Shown: positions 9,081-18,834, counted from the stretch's first letter. The stretch: 64,000 bases of DNA from a bacterium HR28 (GCA_002898255.1 BEIE01000002.1:124001-188000), one strand, 5' to 3'. The notes: generated by a model from the sequence alone, not told the origin. Program-made: numbers and translations.

Positions 9081-9830
9081 GTGCCTATCGTTCTCAAACG
9101 GCCGGAACAGATCCGTCTTATGCGCGAAGCCGGCAAAATCGTAGCCGAGACTCTTGCCGTTCTTGCTGACGCCGTTCGCCCTGGCATTACCACTGCCGAA
9201 CTCGACCGTCTGGCGGAGCGGATCATCCGGAAGCACGGGGCTGTGCCTTCCTTCAAGGGTTACCGTGGTTTCCCGGCCTCCATCTGTGTCTCAGTCAACG
9301 AAGAGGTCGTCCACGGCATCCCCGGTCCGCGTATCCTCCAGGAAGGCGATATTGTCGGTATCGACGTTGGAGCTCGCTACCGCGGTTACCACGGTGATGC
9401 CACCATCACTGTCCCAGTCGGACGGATTTCCCCAGAGGCGGAGAAGCTCCTCCGCGTTTGTCGCGAAGCACTCGAGATCGGTATCGCCTATGCCCGCGCC
9501 GGCAATCGCCTCACCGATATTTCCCACGCTATCCAGCAGCACGTCGAGGCTCACGGCTTCTCAGTCGTACGCAACCTTTACGGCCACGGTATCGGTCGTG
9601 CACTTCACGAGGAACCGATGCTGCCGCACTACGGCCCACCCGGCCAGGGGCCGGTACTCCAACCTGGCATGGTCCTGACCATTGAGCCAATGATCGCCGC
9701 TGGTCGTCCCGAGACGCGCCTTCTCGCTGACCGCTGGACAGTCGTCACCGCGGATGGAAGCCTCTCCGCACAGTTTGAACACACGGTCGCCATTACCGAG
9801 AACGGTCCCGAAATTCTGACCCTTCCGTAA
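9081..9830 (+). CDS. map: Methionine aminopeptidase, type I
   Basis: The 249-residue cytosolic enzyme removes the initiator Met from new proteins. It has the M24A dimetal site in order: YRGFPASICVSVNEEVVHGIP (substrate His), VGIDVGARYRGYHGD (two Asp ligands), GHGIGRALHEEP (His ligand), TIEPMI (Glu) and QFEHTVAITE (last Glu). The GTG at 9081 is chosen because GGGAGGA (9067-9073) lies 7 bases upstream and gives the normal type I length. It is followed after 3 bases by the convergent EamA gene, with no room for a separate terminator. Confidence 0.96.
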   Translation: MPIVLKRPEQIRLMREAGKIVAETLAVLADAVRPGITTAELDRLAERIIRKHGAVPSFKGYRGFPASICVSVNEEVVHGIPGPRILQEGDIVGIDVGARYRGYHGDATITVPVGRISPEAEKLLRVCREALEIGIAYARAGNRLTDISHAIQQHVEAHGFSVVRNLYGHGIGRALHEEPMLPHYGPPGQGPVLQPGMVLTIEPMIAAGRPETRLLADRWTVVTADGSLSAQFEHTVAITENGPEILTLP

Positions 9831-9833
9831 CCC

Positions 9834-10748
9834 TCAGTCCTCCGCCGGCACCTGCAGTCGGCCAGCCCGTCGCAGTGCCAGCCAGCTGCTCCGGCCCTGT
9901 ACCACCGCCATCCCAGCAAGGATCAGCACCACTCCCACAAGGAGTCGCCAGCCGATCGGCTCCCCCAAGACTGCCCAACCGAGTGTGACACCGACCGGCG
10001 GCATGAGATACGTTGCCAACGACGCCACCACAGCTCCAGCGGAAGCAATCAGCCGGTAATACAGCACATAGGCGATCCCGCTGCTTACCACCCCCAGTGC
10101 GCTGAGTGCGAGAAAAGCAGGAAGAGTCGGGCGCAAGTCCCCTGGTATCCCACTTGCGAGTGCCAGCGGCAAGAGCAGCAGCGCTGCAAGCCCAATTTGC
10201 GCCGCAGCTAATGCCAGCGGAGCCCCACGCAGGAATCGTCGCGCGTAGGCGAACCCCAACCCATAACAGGCACTCGATACCAGCACCGCCAGCTGCCCCT
10301 GCGTCGAGGCCGAGCGGAACGCCGCCAGATCTGCGCCACTCAGCACGGCCACTCCCACAAACCCGAGCCCTACGCCAATAGCTTTCGCCCTGGTGAGCTG
10401 CTCCGCATGGAAGATCAACACTGCGAAGAGCACCGTGAAGAACGGTGTCGTCGCGTTCAGGACTGAAGCCAGCCCGGAATCGATATGCTGCTCGCTCCAC
10501 GCAATGAGCAGGAAGGGCACCACATTGCCCACGAGCGCCATCACAACAAGGTGCGGCCATACCGCGCGCGTCGGCCACCGCTGCCGTGTCCACCAGCGGA
10601 TCGCAAGCAGCACCGCAGCTCCCAGCAACAAACGCCCCTCCACGAGGAGGATTGGTGGGAACCCCTCTACGGCAACCTTGATGAAGAGATACGAACTCCC
10701 CCAGATCGTCCCCAAGAGCACGAGTTGCACCAGTTGTCCAACCGTCAT
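9834..10748 (-). CDS. EamA-family (DMT) metabolite exporter
   Basis: The 304-residue product has ten predicted hydrophobic helices in two homologous EamA halves. The first half begins LLGTIWGSSYLFIKVAVEG; the second contains SACYGLGFAYARRFLRG and ends with LMPPVGVTLGWAVLGEPIGWRLLVG, the usual DMT-superfamily signature with its Pro and Glu. Such carriers export amino acids or other metabolites; the substrate cannot be read from sequence. GAGGGG precedes the ATG at 10748. It converges with map. Confidence 0.85.
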   Translation of the reverse strand: MTVGQLVQLVLLGTIWGSSYLFIKVAVEGFPPILLVEGRLLLGAAVLLAIRWWTRQRWPTRAVWPHLVVMALVGNVVPFLLIAWSEQHIDSGLASVLNATTPFFTVLFAVLIFHAEQLTRAKAIGVGLGFVGVAVLSGADLAAFRSASTQGQLAVLVSSACYGLGFAYARRFLRGAPLALAAAQIGLAALLLLPLALASGIPGDLRPTLPAFLALSALGVVSSGIAYVLYYRLIASAGAVVASLATYLMPPVGVTLGWAVLGEPIGWRLLVGVVLILAGMAVVQGRSSWLALRRAGRLQVPAED

Positions 10749-12065
10749 CCCACGCCCCTCATGTGCCCGCCCTGTCCACGCCCTTCACTGCCAGAGAAGT
10801 GGCGAAACTGCCGAGGCGATACCAGTTCCTGACGATCCTAAGACGGCAGGCACGCTTGCGCACCCTTGACCGCACAACACCGCACAGCCACCGCCACCTC
10901 CCTTGCCGAGCATGTCACGGCGGGGAACCACCGCGTTGCCCCTCACGAGCTGCAGCCGGTTGGCATCCACCTCACATACGTCAGCCGTCTATCCTCATCA
11001 GTCAGGAGCGCTCTCCATGCAGCCCGCAGCGTCAGGCATGTCCCAGCCGACAAGTGGTTTCCCGCGCTCAAAGCGCGGTGGCTGATTTCTCTGCCTGTCG
11101 TCATGTCATGTTCCGGGCACCGTGCTGCCAACGGGCACGACACGACCTGATCCGTTCGCCGAGCAGCCCTCCTTGTCGCGGACACAGCCGCCCTACCTGA
11201 GCGCGTGCTCGCAACAACCGTAGCACCAACGTGTCGGCTAACCGTCGCATCCCATCACTCTCCCCCAGCTCCAGTAACACTCGATCTGCCATATGAGAAG
11301 TTCACCAGCCAGGGCGCTGCAAGCCCTCATCATGAGGAGCTCTCTACCCCAAGCCTGCTTTCAGCCCGCCTGATGCTTCAGCCCCCGGACAAGAAACGGC
11401 GCGAACCGCGCGCCAGGCGCGGCTCGAGGCCACCCGACCTCTGCGGAGCATCACCTTGACTTGCGAAAATCCGCTATAGCCACCAAGCCGTCACCGTTCG
11501 CGCGGACGGCCCGATCCTCCACTCAGAGGGAGTTGGAGTTCTTGTCAGGAATGCGTCACGCCGTCCGGCATGACCGGTGCCGCAGCGGCTCCCACCCTGA
11601 CTCGCTTGCCCACCGACCATCGCCAGGAGCGTCGGCCTCACCGGGGACACTCGCGAGCTCACCCCCTAGGCTTTTGACCACTCACTGCACCCCTTGCTTG
11701 AGCTCAGCTGTGCCCACAGCACTTGACTGCAAGCTCTTTTGTTCCCGGTAGGACTGTGGGCTGGGATCCGATGTTAGAGCGCCAAACAGTGCACTCCCAC
11801 ACCGATTGGCTACAAGGCACCTGGTACCTCGACGAGGCACAGCGAAGAGAACAGCAGGATCACGGTGTCTCGTCGCCGGGGGCAAGATGTATTGCTCCTG
11901 CTCCGACCGCCCACTCCGAAAATAGACAATGCGCCCTACCTCACTCCGCGTCGTACCCATGCGGGTGTGCATGACGAAGACCGGTCGCGCCACCGTCTCG
12001 ACAAACACGAAGAGGGGTGGCTGACACCACCCCTCGACAGGTGTTCCCTGATGCAGTGATACGAC
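10749..12065. other. Long gene-poor region
   Basis: About 1.3 kb without a supported gene. Open frames are short and none has a ribosome site with protein-like composition. A small 7-bp hairpin lies at 11062-11078, and the terminator of the downstream LPKTG gene is at 12012-12035. No transposase remnant or RNA gene was recognised. Confidence 0.45.
12012..12035 (-). terminator. Terminator of the LPKTG gene
   Basis: Perfect 9-bp stem (GAGGGGTGG 12012-12020; CCACCCCTC 12027-12035) with a 6-base loop, 31 bases past the stop at 12066. On the minus strand it is followed by TTCGTGTTTGTC, a T-rich tail. Confidence 0.65.
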
Positions 12066-12516
12066 TCAGCGTGTCGCGCTGCGCCGCCGCAGCTCGAGCA
12101 TCATGCCGAGCAATGCAAGCATCGCGCCAAGCACCGTCAAGAGCCCAATCAAGATCCCATCACCGGTACCACTTCCGGTCTTCGGCAGCACCTGTGGAAG
12201 CGCAGCCGGAGTCGTTGGTGGTGTAGCCGTCGCCGGTAGCGCTTCACTCACCGGTGTCGGCGTGGCCGTCGCGCCTGCTGCCTCGCTGACTGGGGTGCTG
12301 GTTGGAGTTTGCACCGGCGTCGGTGCCGCCGTCACCGTCGGAGTCCGCGTCGGTGTCGACGGCGTGGCTGTCGGCGTCGGCTCTGGTGCTCCCACCGGCG
12401 TCGTCACCGCCGTCGGGATCAGTTCTGGGGGTACCTAACAGCGTTGTCTCTGCCGTCGACGTGGGCGTCAGCGTAGATCTCGCCGTCGGGTAACCGTCGG
12501 CGTGCACCGAACGCAC
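12066..12516 (-). pseudogene. Frameshifted LPXTG-anchored Thr/Pro-rich surface protein
   Basis: The last 113 codons (12066-12407) encode a Thr/Pro-rich wall- or membrane-spanning stalk, then LPKTG (12174-12188), a hydrophobic helix (GILIGLLTVLGAMLALLGMML) and ELRRRSATR, a complete sortase sorting signal. Upstream this frame hits a stop near 12436. The Thr/Pro-rich coding continues in another frame (TLTPTSTAETTLLGTP), joined at a run of five C at about 12431-12435, and a further shift near 12485 reaches CTPTVT. No signal peptide is found upstream in any frame. I therefore read it as the decayed 3' end of a sortase substrate gene; a sequencing error or slippage at the C run are alternatives. 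Its terminator is intact. Confidence 0.6.
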
Positions 12517-12800
12517 TCAGCAGGGCTCAGATTGAAATGACCACTCCAAGAACTGTAGATTATCGCGCACGGGCGGAGCAGTGTTTCTGGGCTACTAGTA
12601 TATGCATAGTCATGCACCACCCCACTGTTAATTCTACTCATGTGGCATCCGGTGAGCGTGCTCCACTTTCGCGCAGCTAGCAGTCTCACGGATTCGACGG
12701 CCCACTACAGAGATCGGGCAGGCACACCCCGCCCTACTCCCGCCACGCCCGCCCTTTGGAATTCGCTGCGTCGCACTATCCCGCTCGTCGTCACCGCGCC
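12517..12800. other. Intergenic, no gene recognised
   Basis: Slightly AT-richer DNA between the broken LPKTG gene and the next small gene, where the missing N-terminal part of the LPKTG protein would be expected. No signal-peptide-like coding was found in any minus-strand frame. Confidence 0.4.
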
Positions 12801-13211
12801 TCACCGACCGCTGAGCGGAGCGACACGCGGCGCCTGCTCCTGCAGCCGTCGGGCGAGCTCCTCCACGCGGTCCCGCTGAAAGCTTCCCACAAACTCCCGG
12901 TCGCGGATGTAGAAGCGTACGTCAAAGGCGATACCGTCACGCTTTTGCGCCTGCTGCCACCAGCGATGCAGCGCTTCAAGCCAGCCAAAACCAGTCGCCT
13001 CAATCCGCAACAGCGCTACAGCTTCGCCCTTGAGGTACGCCAGCGCCTCCCCAAAGTAGACTCGCGCCTCACCGGTCGACTCCACAACACGCCGCAGTTC
13101 GTCGTACCGCAGCGGCGCCGAACGAACGGTCACGATCCACGCACCAGGCGTCCGCGGTTCAGTGACTTTCTCTTTCGGTTGGAACGGCTTTCCGCGCCAC
13201 CACTGCACCAT
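12801..13211 (-). CDS. Hypothetical protein
   Basis: A 136-residue soluble protein with no family I recognise. It is rich in Trp and Arg, alternates predicted strands (GAWIVTVRSAPL, EAVALLRIEATGF, IAFDVRFYIRDREFVGSF) with helices (LRYDELRRVVEST, DRVEELARRLQEQ), and has no signal peptide or membrane helix. The ATG at 13211 has only a weak GGTGGGCG upstream. Reading-frame length, strand-helix alternation and lack of low-complexity sequence support a real gene, but there is no functional clue from its neighbours. Confidence 0.5.
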   Translation of the reverse strand: MVQWWRGKPFQPKEKVTEPRTPGAWIVTVRSAPLRYDELRRVVESTGEARVYFGEALAYLKGEAVALLRIEATGFGWLEALHRWWQQAQKRDGIAFDVRFYIRDREFVGSFQRDRVEELARRLQEQAPRVAPLSGR

Positions 13212-13660
13212 CGCCCACCGTCCCTGTCCTTCCCCGCGATTCTAGCCGGTTCACGAGACGGCGTGTAAGTCGGACGCACCGCGGCTGCTCGCCGAACGCG
13301 CCCAGCCTACAGCCGAGGCATGATATCCATGCCTGTCCCATGCGTTCGTCTTGGGCCCGTCTCGTCGCAGCACTTTGCATCTCCGCACCGCCGTCCGCCG
13401 ACCGAAAACCGGTACCCGTCACGCAGAGTTCGGAGCAGCTGCGTCACAAGTCCCAACACTTCGCTGCCGTTGCACAAGGCCATGCCCTCACCCACCTACC
13501 GACGCTCAACGTCGGCACGAGCGCAACTCGGCCACACCCTGTTCCCACGAAGTCATTGCTGGTGCTTTTCCATCGATTAGGCAAGAGTCAGCTTCCCGAC
13601 CCCAAATCGTCTGCGAGGTCACTGGCCGCGGCATACTCACTGCCGCCTGGATCAGTTCCA
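13212..13660. other. Intergenic, no gene recognised
   Basis: About 450 bases. One small hairpin (CCGACG/CGTCGG, 13499-13515) is visible, otherwise nothing supported. Confidence 0.45.
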
Positions 13661-15172
13661 TCACTCCTGTCGCGACGCAGCGGTATCCACTCGCACCGCT
13701 ACGCGCTGTCCGCTCTCCCGCCACTGTCGCATCCAAGCCATTACCACCATCAGCCCAGCTATAGCCAGGCACAGTGCTGCGCCCGCCCACAGCCGTGTTA
13801 CCACCGGTGCCGCTGCGAACGGCTGAAACGGCACTAAAAACTCTGCGAGCCGAATGCCAAGCCATCTGTCCAGCGTCGCATACAGCTTGTTTATCCCGTC
13901 CGGATGGTGATAAAAACGCTGCGGATCGAGGTAGCCAATCACGCTCAGCACCGCTCCCCAACCCCACAGGATCCCAGCGAGCGCCCGCTCCCACCAGCGC
14001 GCTCCGGCGAGCCAGCTCGCCAGTGGCACGACCGCTAGACCAGCCACCGGCACCAAATACCGCGCCGGTGGTCCCCACTCACCCCACCAGACACGGTACG
14101 CAGACACCAGCACGAGGTATGGCGCTACGGCTGCCACGGCAATGGCAAACGATCGACCCGCCCGCAACCACCACAGTGGGAAGGTCGCGATGGCCGCCAG
14201 ATACACTGGCGCGGCAACCACCAGTCCCCACTGTGCGTCCAGGAGCAATCCCCCCAGCCCATTCAACGTCCCACTGAACCCGCTGAATCCCGCGTGGTCC
14301 GCGATGTTTTGGTACGGCTGACCGTAGAGCCACAGATTGTACCCAACGATCCCTAGTCCCCCGACCAACGCCGGCCCGACCGCTCCCAGTGCCCCAGGCC
14401 AGTCCGGTCCCCAGCCCCGTCCCCAGCGCGCTGCCCAAAGACGCCCAAGCGCGACCGCTCCAAGCACCGCCGCACTCGCGACAAACCGCTGGTGCAGCCA
14501 GGGAAGGAACCCGATCGCCGCCCCGGTCAAGAGCCATTGCCACCAGCGGTTTTCCTGCGCCGCGAGCCGCCGTACCGCGTACACCAGACAGAGTGCCGCT
14601 GGCACTTCCGGAAAGAGCAGTAACGCATAGGGGCCGATCGGCATGGTCAGTCCAAGCCCCAACGCGAGCGCCGCGGCCAGCCGCGTGGTGGCACCAGCCT
14701 CGCGCGCAAGCCGAAAAAGCTGACCAATCAAGAGGAGACCGCACAATGCCACTACCGCCATCGCCCCCACCCGTCCGGCGATCGCCCACGGGAGGGCAAT
14801 GAGCAGCACAAGACCGAGCCCATGCTTGCTATACAAGCCTAGTCGCGCCGCGTGCGCCGCGTGCGGTGGGAGCTCCCACGGAAAGCTTGGCCAGCCCTGC
14901 CAGTCGGCTGGCAGTGGCTGCGGCGGGTAGAAACGCAGCCACACCCGCTCAGCGTATTGATTCGCCTCGTTGAGATCCCGATCCTCCAGTAGGCTTATCG
15001 CTGTCACGACGTAATACGGTTCGTCACCGGTCAATGGCTGCAGCCGGACGAGGTAGCGTGCGCCGATCAGCACCCATGCCACGGCGCTCACCACGAGCAC
15101 CGCCGCAAGCCATCGTCGATCCCGCTGGTCATCGACCGCCGGTCCGTTGCTCTGCCACCGTTGTTTGCTCAT
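13661..15172 (-). CDS. GT39-like polytopic glycosyltransferase (membrane)
   Basis: The 503-residue protein has about eleven hydrophobic helices. Shortly after the first helix is the motif LQPLTGDEPYYVVTAISLLEDRDL, with the acidic DE pair in the first extracytoplasmic loop that characterises lipid-linked-sugar transferases of the GT-C fold (PMT/ArnT/GT39-like). This places the likely reaction, sugar transfer from a polyprenyl carrier, outside the membrane; donor and acceptor are unknown. I prefer the ATG at 15172 (SKQRWQ) with AGGGG nearby, because the frame upstream adds 37 Gly/Ser-rich residues. Another protein of the same type is at 43553-45136, so the genome appears to keep several. Confidence 0.7.
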   Translation of the reverse strand: MSKQRWQSNGPAVDDQRDRRWLAAVLVVSAVAWVLIGARYLVRLQPLTGDEPYYVVTAISLLEDRDLNEANQYAERVWLRFYPPQPLPADWQGWPSFPWELPPHAAHAARLGLYSKHGLGLVLLIALPWAIAGRVGAMAVVALCGLLLIGQLFRLAREAGATTRLAAALALGLGLTMPIGPYALLLFPEVPAALCLVYAVRRLAAQENRWWQWLLTGAAIGFLPWLHQRFVASAAVLGAVALGRLWAARWGRGWGPDWPGALGAVGPALVGGLGIVGYNLWLYGQPYQNIADHAGFSGFSGTLNGLGGLLLDAQWGLVVAAPVYLAAIATFPLWWLRAGRSFAIAVAAVAPYLVLVSAYRVWWGEWGPPARYLVPVAGLAVVPLASWLAGARWWERALAGILWGWGAVLSVIGYLDPQRFYHHPDGINKLYATLDRWLGIRLAEFLVPFQPFAAAPVVTRLWAGAALCLAIAGLMVVMAWMRQWRESGQRVAVRVDTAASRQE

Positions 15173-15476
15173 CGCCCCTGACCCGCTTCGCGCTGTGGCC
15201 CCTCGAAGCTCGCCGCGCTCGCTTCCCGTAGCCGCGGATCCAACGTCTAACACGCCCCAGCTCCACACACCCAGCAAGACCACGAGACACCGATCGTCGT
15301 GCGCGAACAGGCACGAGACCAGTGGCCCGCCACATAAGTGGTGTCCCTACTCGCTCTGGGACCTCGGCCCCTGCCGCACAGACCCTTGCCTCGCTTCGCC
15401 TCCTGCAATATACTCGCGTCCGTACGCATGTCCGGACACTCCTCGCGGTGTCCGAGCCAGGAAGGGAGTGATCGCC
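15173..15476. other. Divergent intergenic region with promoter
   Basis: About 300 bases between the divergent GT39-like and Pro/Thr/Ser-rich genes, containing the promoter at 15386-15414; otherwise nothing recognised. Confidence 0.45.
15386..15414 (+). promoter_or_regulatory. Sigma-70-type promoter
   Basis: TTGCCT (15386-15391), 17-base spacer, TATACT (15409-15414). Predicted start near 15421, about 55 bases before the start codon of the Pro/Thr/Ser-rich exported protein. Confidence 0.6.
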
Positions 15477-16058
15477 GTGCGCTCCGCCCGCTGGATCATC
15501 GCTCTGTTGACTGCTGCGCTGGCTCTCCAGCTCGCCGCCGCAAGCGTCGCCGGTGACGCTGGAATCACGGAGTACCGGCCCGCGACACAGATCGCCGATC
15601 TGACCGCCACAGCATCTGCCACTCTCACCGAACTCTCTCCGACCGCTTCGCCGACCACCGACCAGTCAATGTACCCAGGCGGCAGCCCTGAGCCAGACAA
15701 CACGCCGCTCCCTGACGATCCTACGCCGCAGCCCAGCGACGCCTCGCCCACGCCCGTGCCGACAACGTCACCGGTCACAGCTGCATCTCCGTCACCAGGC
15801 GACGGGAGTCAGACCCACGAAACGCCTTCAACACCGTCTTCACCATTGCCCTCCGATACCCTCACGACCGAGTCGTCAGCGTCCGTTGCACCCGAGCGCT
15901 CGAGTGATTCCACCGAATCCTCACTCCAACGCTCGCAGGTCGCGCCACGCACGGGCGCTGGCACCCTGTCTGTCGCCGCAAGTCTCGTCTCGCTCGCTCT
16001 ACTCGGCGCTGCGCTGCTCTTGCTCGGATTGCGCCTCTCAGCTCCGCCGGGTCACTGA
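15477..16058 (+). CDS. Exported Pro/Thr/Ser-rich protein with LPXTG-like C-terminus
   Basis: The 193-residue product has a signal peptide (RSARWIIALLTAALALQL ... ASVAG), about 110 residues of low-complexity Pro/Thr/Ser/Asp, and a C-terminal VAPRTGAG followed by a hydrophobic helix and RLSAPPGH. This resembles a degenerate sortase signal or simply a membrane anchor: the canonical Leu and the basic tail are weak. The stalk would be a good O-glycosylation target (inference). Start codon GTG at 15477 has GGAAGGGAG upstream; an in-frame GTG at 15468 lies inside that ribosome site. A promoter is seen at 15386-15414. Confidence 0.65.
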   Translation: MRSARWIIALLTAALALQLAAASVAGDAGITEYRPATQIADLTATASATLTELSPTASPTTDQSMYPGGSPEPDNTPLPDDPTPQPSDASPTPVPTTSPVTAASPSPGDGSQTHETPSTPSSPLPSDTLTTESSASVAPERSSDSTESSLQRSQVAPRTGAGTLSVAASLVSLALLGAALLLLGLRLSAPPGH

Positions 16059-16538
16059 CCCTGCCCTTCTCACCTTCCCACCTGCCACGGCGGGCTGAGG
16101 GCACGCTTGAACCCCAATCAGTTTCGCGCCGCATTCCGAGCAACACTGCGGCTGCCAGCCGGCAGCGCGCCGCCCTGTTCGCAGAGCATGACGTCAGCCA
16201 TCGTCTCTTCGCCGACCTTCTGCCCAGCGCGTGCCGCTCTGGCAAACGAGCACGAATGCTCTGTTCCTGCCCCGTGCTGCCACTCAACGAAGAGGACCGA
16301 CCAAACCGCGCGAGCGCCCACCCTCCCTCGCAGCCTGTCCCTGACCATTCCCGCATGTCGGTGCGAAGAGGCAGTCACGAACGACCCAGTGGATCAACGA
16401 GTCACTGCTGCACCGGCGGTCTCTCCGCGTCACTGGACCCAAACTGAACGCGCCTTGGCCATGACGTCCCTGCACGTCGCTCAGCCCCTCCGGAGGACTC
16501 CATCCAGCCACAATGACGCGCCTTCGTCGCCACATTGC
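16059..16538. other. Convergent intergenic region
   Basis: About 480 bases between the ends of two convergent genes. No gene, long hairpin with T-tract, or repeat was recognised. Confidence 0.45.
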
Positions 16539-17834
16539 TCACCCGAGCAGCGGCAGCAGCAGTCGCGGCCAGTGTGCAGCCACCGCGTCTCTTAGGCGCG
16601 CCGTTGTGACGATCCGGATCAAGCGCCGATGCTCCTCAAACCGCGCGAAGTCAGCATCGGTCATTCCGACAACGTCCTGCCATGGCATGAGTGGCTGAAA
16701 GCCAAGCGGTGGTCGCTCGAACAGTACCCACACATCGGTGCTCCATTTTTCCGGCTTCGGGATCGCCAGCAGTACCTCCCAGTCCGCCACCGGCTCCCCC
16801 AGGAGCTCGGCGAGCTGCTGCGCGAGCCGACACTCCAGCGCTCGCCGCGCCGCTGGCTGCCCATACAGGCTGCTCAAGTATCGGTATAGGTCGGGCGCGC
16901 GGGCACTCACCTCGAGCGCCCGCTTGTGCAGGACCCGGTCGCGCAGGCGTTGCACCAGCTGCCGCGTACTCTCGGGCATCCCCGGCTCGGCCAGCCGCGC
17001 AAGGAGCGAGGCGTCGTCGTGCCGCAAGAGTTCTTCGGCTTGGATCGCTCCCGCCAATAACGCGTCCTGCACTGCCCGCTGCAGCATCGCCATCGCTGCC
17101 CGGTTGGCATGGTGCCAGTACACGTTGTCGAACATTTCTTGCCGCGCGTTGATCAACGAGTGCAGGGGACTTACCCCCTTGGCCGTCACCACGATCCGCG
17201 GCACCCCGTGTACTTCAGCTACCCGCAGGGCATCGAGCAGCCTTGGCGTATCGACGCCACCGTATGGCACGTTGCAGTGCCGTGCATCGCGCGGGAGATA
17301 GTCCAGCTTATCCACGTCGAGTGCCCCGCTCAGGAGTCCACGCAGCAGCCGGTCAGCGGGTTCGCCTCCTCCGCGCGGCGCAATCAGGTTCGCCACACGT
17401 CCTGGATCGACTCCCCACTCCCGCTCCAACACTTCAGCCAGCTCGCTCCCTTCGATCAGCCGCCGACCTGCCTCCTCATGCGGCAGGACTGGTGGCCCGA
17501 GCTCCTCGATGGCGTGGCTGAACGGGTAGTGTCCAACGTCATGCAGGAGCGCTGCCGCAAGCGCTGTGCGTCGCGCTGCTTCGTCGATGACTGTCGCACC
17601 GTGCTGGCGTAGTGTGGCGAGAGCCTGGCGCATCAGGTGTAAGACACCCAGCGAGTGCTCGTAACGGGTATGTTTCGCTCCTGGCCAGACCTTGCTCACA
17701 AAGCCGAGCTGCTGGATGCGATCTAGCCGCTGAAAGGTCGGCGTGCTGATCAGCGCCACCTCAGCCGCCGTCAGCGGAATCCGGTCATACAGACTGTCAC
17801 GCACGATTGTGACGTAGCGTTCCTTACAGTCCAT
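16539..17834 (-). CDS. HD-domain phosphohydrolase (COG1078, SAMHD1/dGTPase-like)
   Basis: The 431-residue protein starts DSLYDRIPLTAAEVALISTPTFQRLDRIQQLG, the typical opening of COG1078 dNTPase-like proteins. It has the HD metal site: TRYEHSLGV (first His), LLHDVGHYPFSH (His-Asp plus following His) and, further on, ALDVDKLDYLPRDARH with the last Asp. Family members hydrolyse dNTPs to nucleosides and triphosphate or act on other phosphoesters. GAGGAGCGGAGG directly precedes the ATG. It is divergent from proline dehydrogenase across a 76-base gap. The substrate cannot be predicted from sequence. Confidence 0.85.
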   Translation of the reverse strand: MDCKERYVTIVRDSLYDRIPLTAAEVALISTPTFQRLDRIQQLGFVSKVWPGAKHTRYEHSLGVLHLMRQALATLRQHGATVIDEAARRTALAAALLHDVGHYPFSHAIEELGPPVLPHEEAGRRLIEGSELAEVLEREWGVDPGRVANLIAPRGGGEPADRLLRGLLSGALDVDKLDYLPRDARHCNVPYGGVDTPRLLDALRVAEVHGVPRIVVTAKGVSPLHSLINARQEMFDNVYWHHANRAAMAMLQRAVQDALLAGAIQAEELLRHDDASLLARLAEPGMPESTRQLVQRLRDRVLHKRALEVSARAPDLYRYLSSLYGQPAARRALECRLAQQLAELLGEPVADWEVLLAIPKPEKWSTDVWVLFERPPLGFQPLMPWQDVVGMTDADFARFEEHRRLIRIVTTARLRDAVAAHWPRLLLPLLG

Positions 17835-17859
17835 CCTCCGCTCCTCGTCTCGAGGACGA

Positions 17860-17868
17860 TGCTACACT
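17860..17868 (+). promoter_or_regulatory. Extended -10 promoter of proline dehydrogenase
   Basis: TGCTACACT with the hexamer at 17863-17868 and no clear -35. The predicted start near 17876 gives a 35-base leader. Confidence 0.4.
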
Positions 17869-17910
17869 GCGCTGCGGGTCGGACGCGGGATGCGGGAGTG
17901 GAGGAGACCG

Positions 17911-18834
17911 ATGCCGCTTTACCGGTCGCTCGTCTTGACCATCGCGCGTCAGCCGTGGGTCGAGCGTCTCGTGCGGAACTCTCCGCTGATGGCACCGCTC
18001 GTCGCTCGCTTTGTCGCTGGCGAGAGCATGGAGGAGGCACTCGCTGTGGCGCAGGCACTCGCCAACCGGGGCTTCGCCACAACGCTCGATCTTCTCGGTG
18101 AGGACGTCACCGCTCCCACCGAAGCAGCCGCTGTCACCGAGGCATACGCCGAACTCTTGCAGACGATCGCTCGCTGCGGGCTTGACGCGACCATCTCTGT
18201 CAAGCCGACGCACCTTGGTCTGCGCATCGATCCCACCCTTGCCCGCTTGAATCTGGAGCGCTTGGCCCGCCTTGCCCAACGATTCGGCGGCCGGGTTGAG
18301 GTGGACATGGAAGACTCTTCCACCACGCGTTCCACCCTTGAGCTCTTCGCCGACCTCCACCGGGTCTATGGGGATCACCTCCAGATCGCACTTCAGGCCT
18401 ATCTCTATCGGAGTGAGCGGGACGTTGAGACTGCCATCGAGCGCGGCTGGCGCGTGCGATTGGTGAAAGGCGCCTACGCTGAGCCCTCCACGGTTGCCTA
18501 TCCCACGAAGGCGGCAGTCGATGCAGCCTATCGCCGCCATCTGGAGGCACTGCTCGAATACGGTCAGTTCGTCGCCATAGCCACCCACGACGAGGCAATT
18601 GTGCGCGTCGCCCGCGGCTTTGCCCGCCGCATCGGCGTTGGCCCAGAGAAGTACGAGTTCCAGATGCTTTACGGCGTGCGCCGTGACCTCCAGGAGGAAC
18701 TCCAGCGCGCAGGAGAGCCGGTGCGCATCTATGTCCCCTTTGGACGACACTGGTACCCGTACTTCACCCGCCGCCTCGCCGAACGGCCCGCCAACCTACT
18801 CTTCGTGTTGCGACAGGTGCTGCGGCCCGCGTAA
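17911..18834 (+). CDS. Proline dehydrogenase (monofunctional, PRODH)
   Basis: The 307-residue FAD enzyme oxidises proline to pyrroline-5-carboxylate, the first step of proline catabolism. It is the short monofunctional form found in Thermus and Deinococcus, with a TIM barrel preceded by a small N-terminal helix region. Visible family motifs are ISVKPTHLG (Lys), VDMEDSS (Asp), IALQAYLYRS, RLVKGAYAEP, EKYEFQMLYG and the C-terminal PFGRHWYPYFTRRLAER with the Tyr-Arg-Arg-Glu proline-binding set. The ATG at 17911 is preceded by GAGGAGA. A P5C dehydrogenase partner is not in the window. Confidence 0.93.
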   Translation: MPLYRSLVLTIARQPWVERLVRNSPLMAPLVARFVAGESMEEALAVAQALANRGFATTLDLLGEDVTAPTEAAAVTEAYAELLQTIARCGLDATISVKPTHLGLRIDPTLARLNLERLARLAQRFGGRVEVDMEDSSTTRSTLELFADLHRVYGDHLQIALQAYLYRSERDVETAIERGWRVRLVKGAYAEPSTVAYPTKAAVDAAYRRHLEALLEYGQFVAIATHDEAIVRVARGFARRIGVGPEKYEFQMLYGVRRDLQEELQRAGEPVRIYVPFGRHWYPYFTRRLAERPANLLFVLRQVLRPA

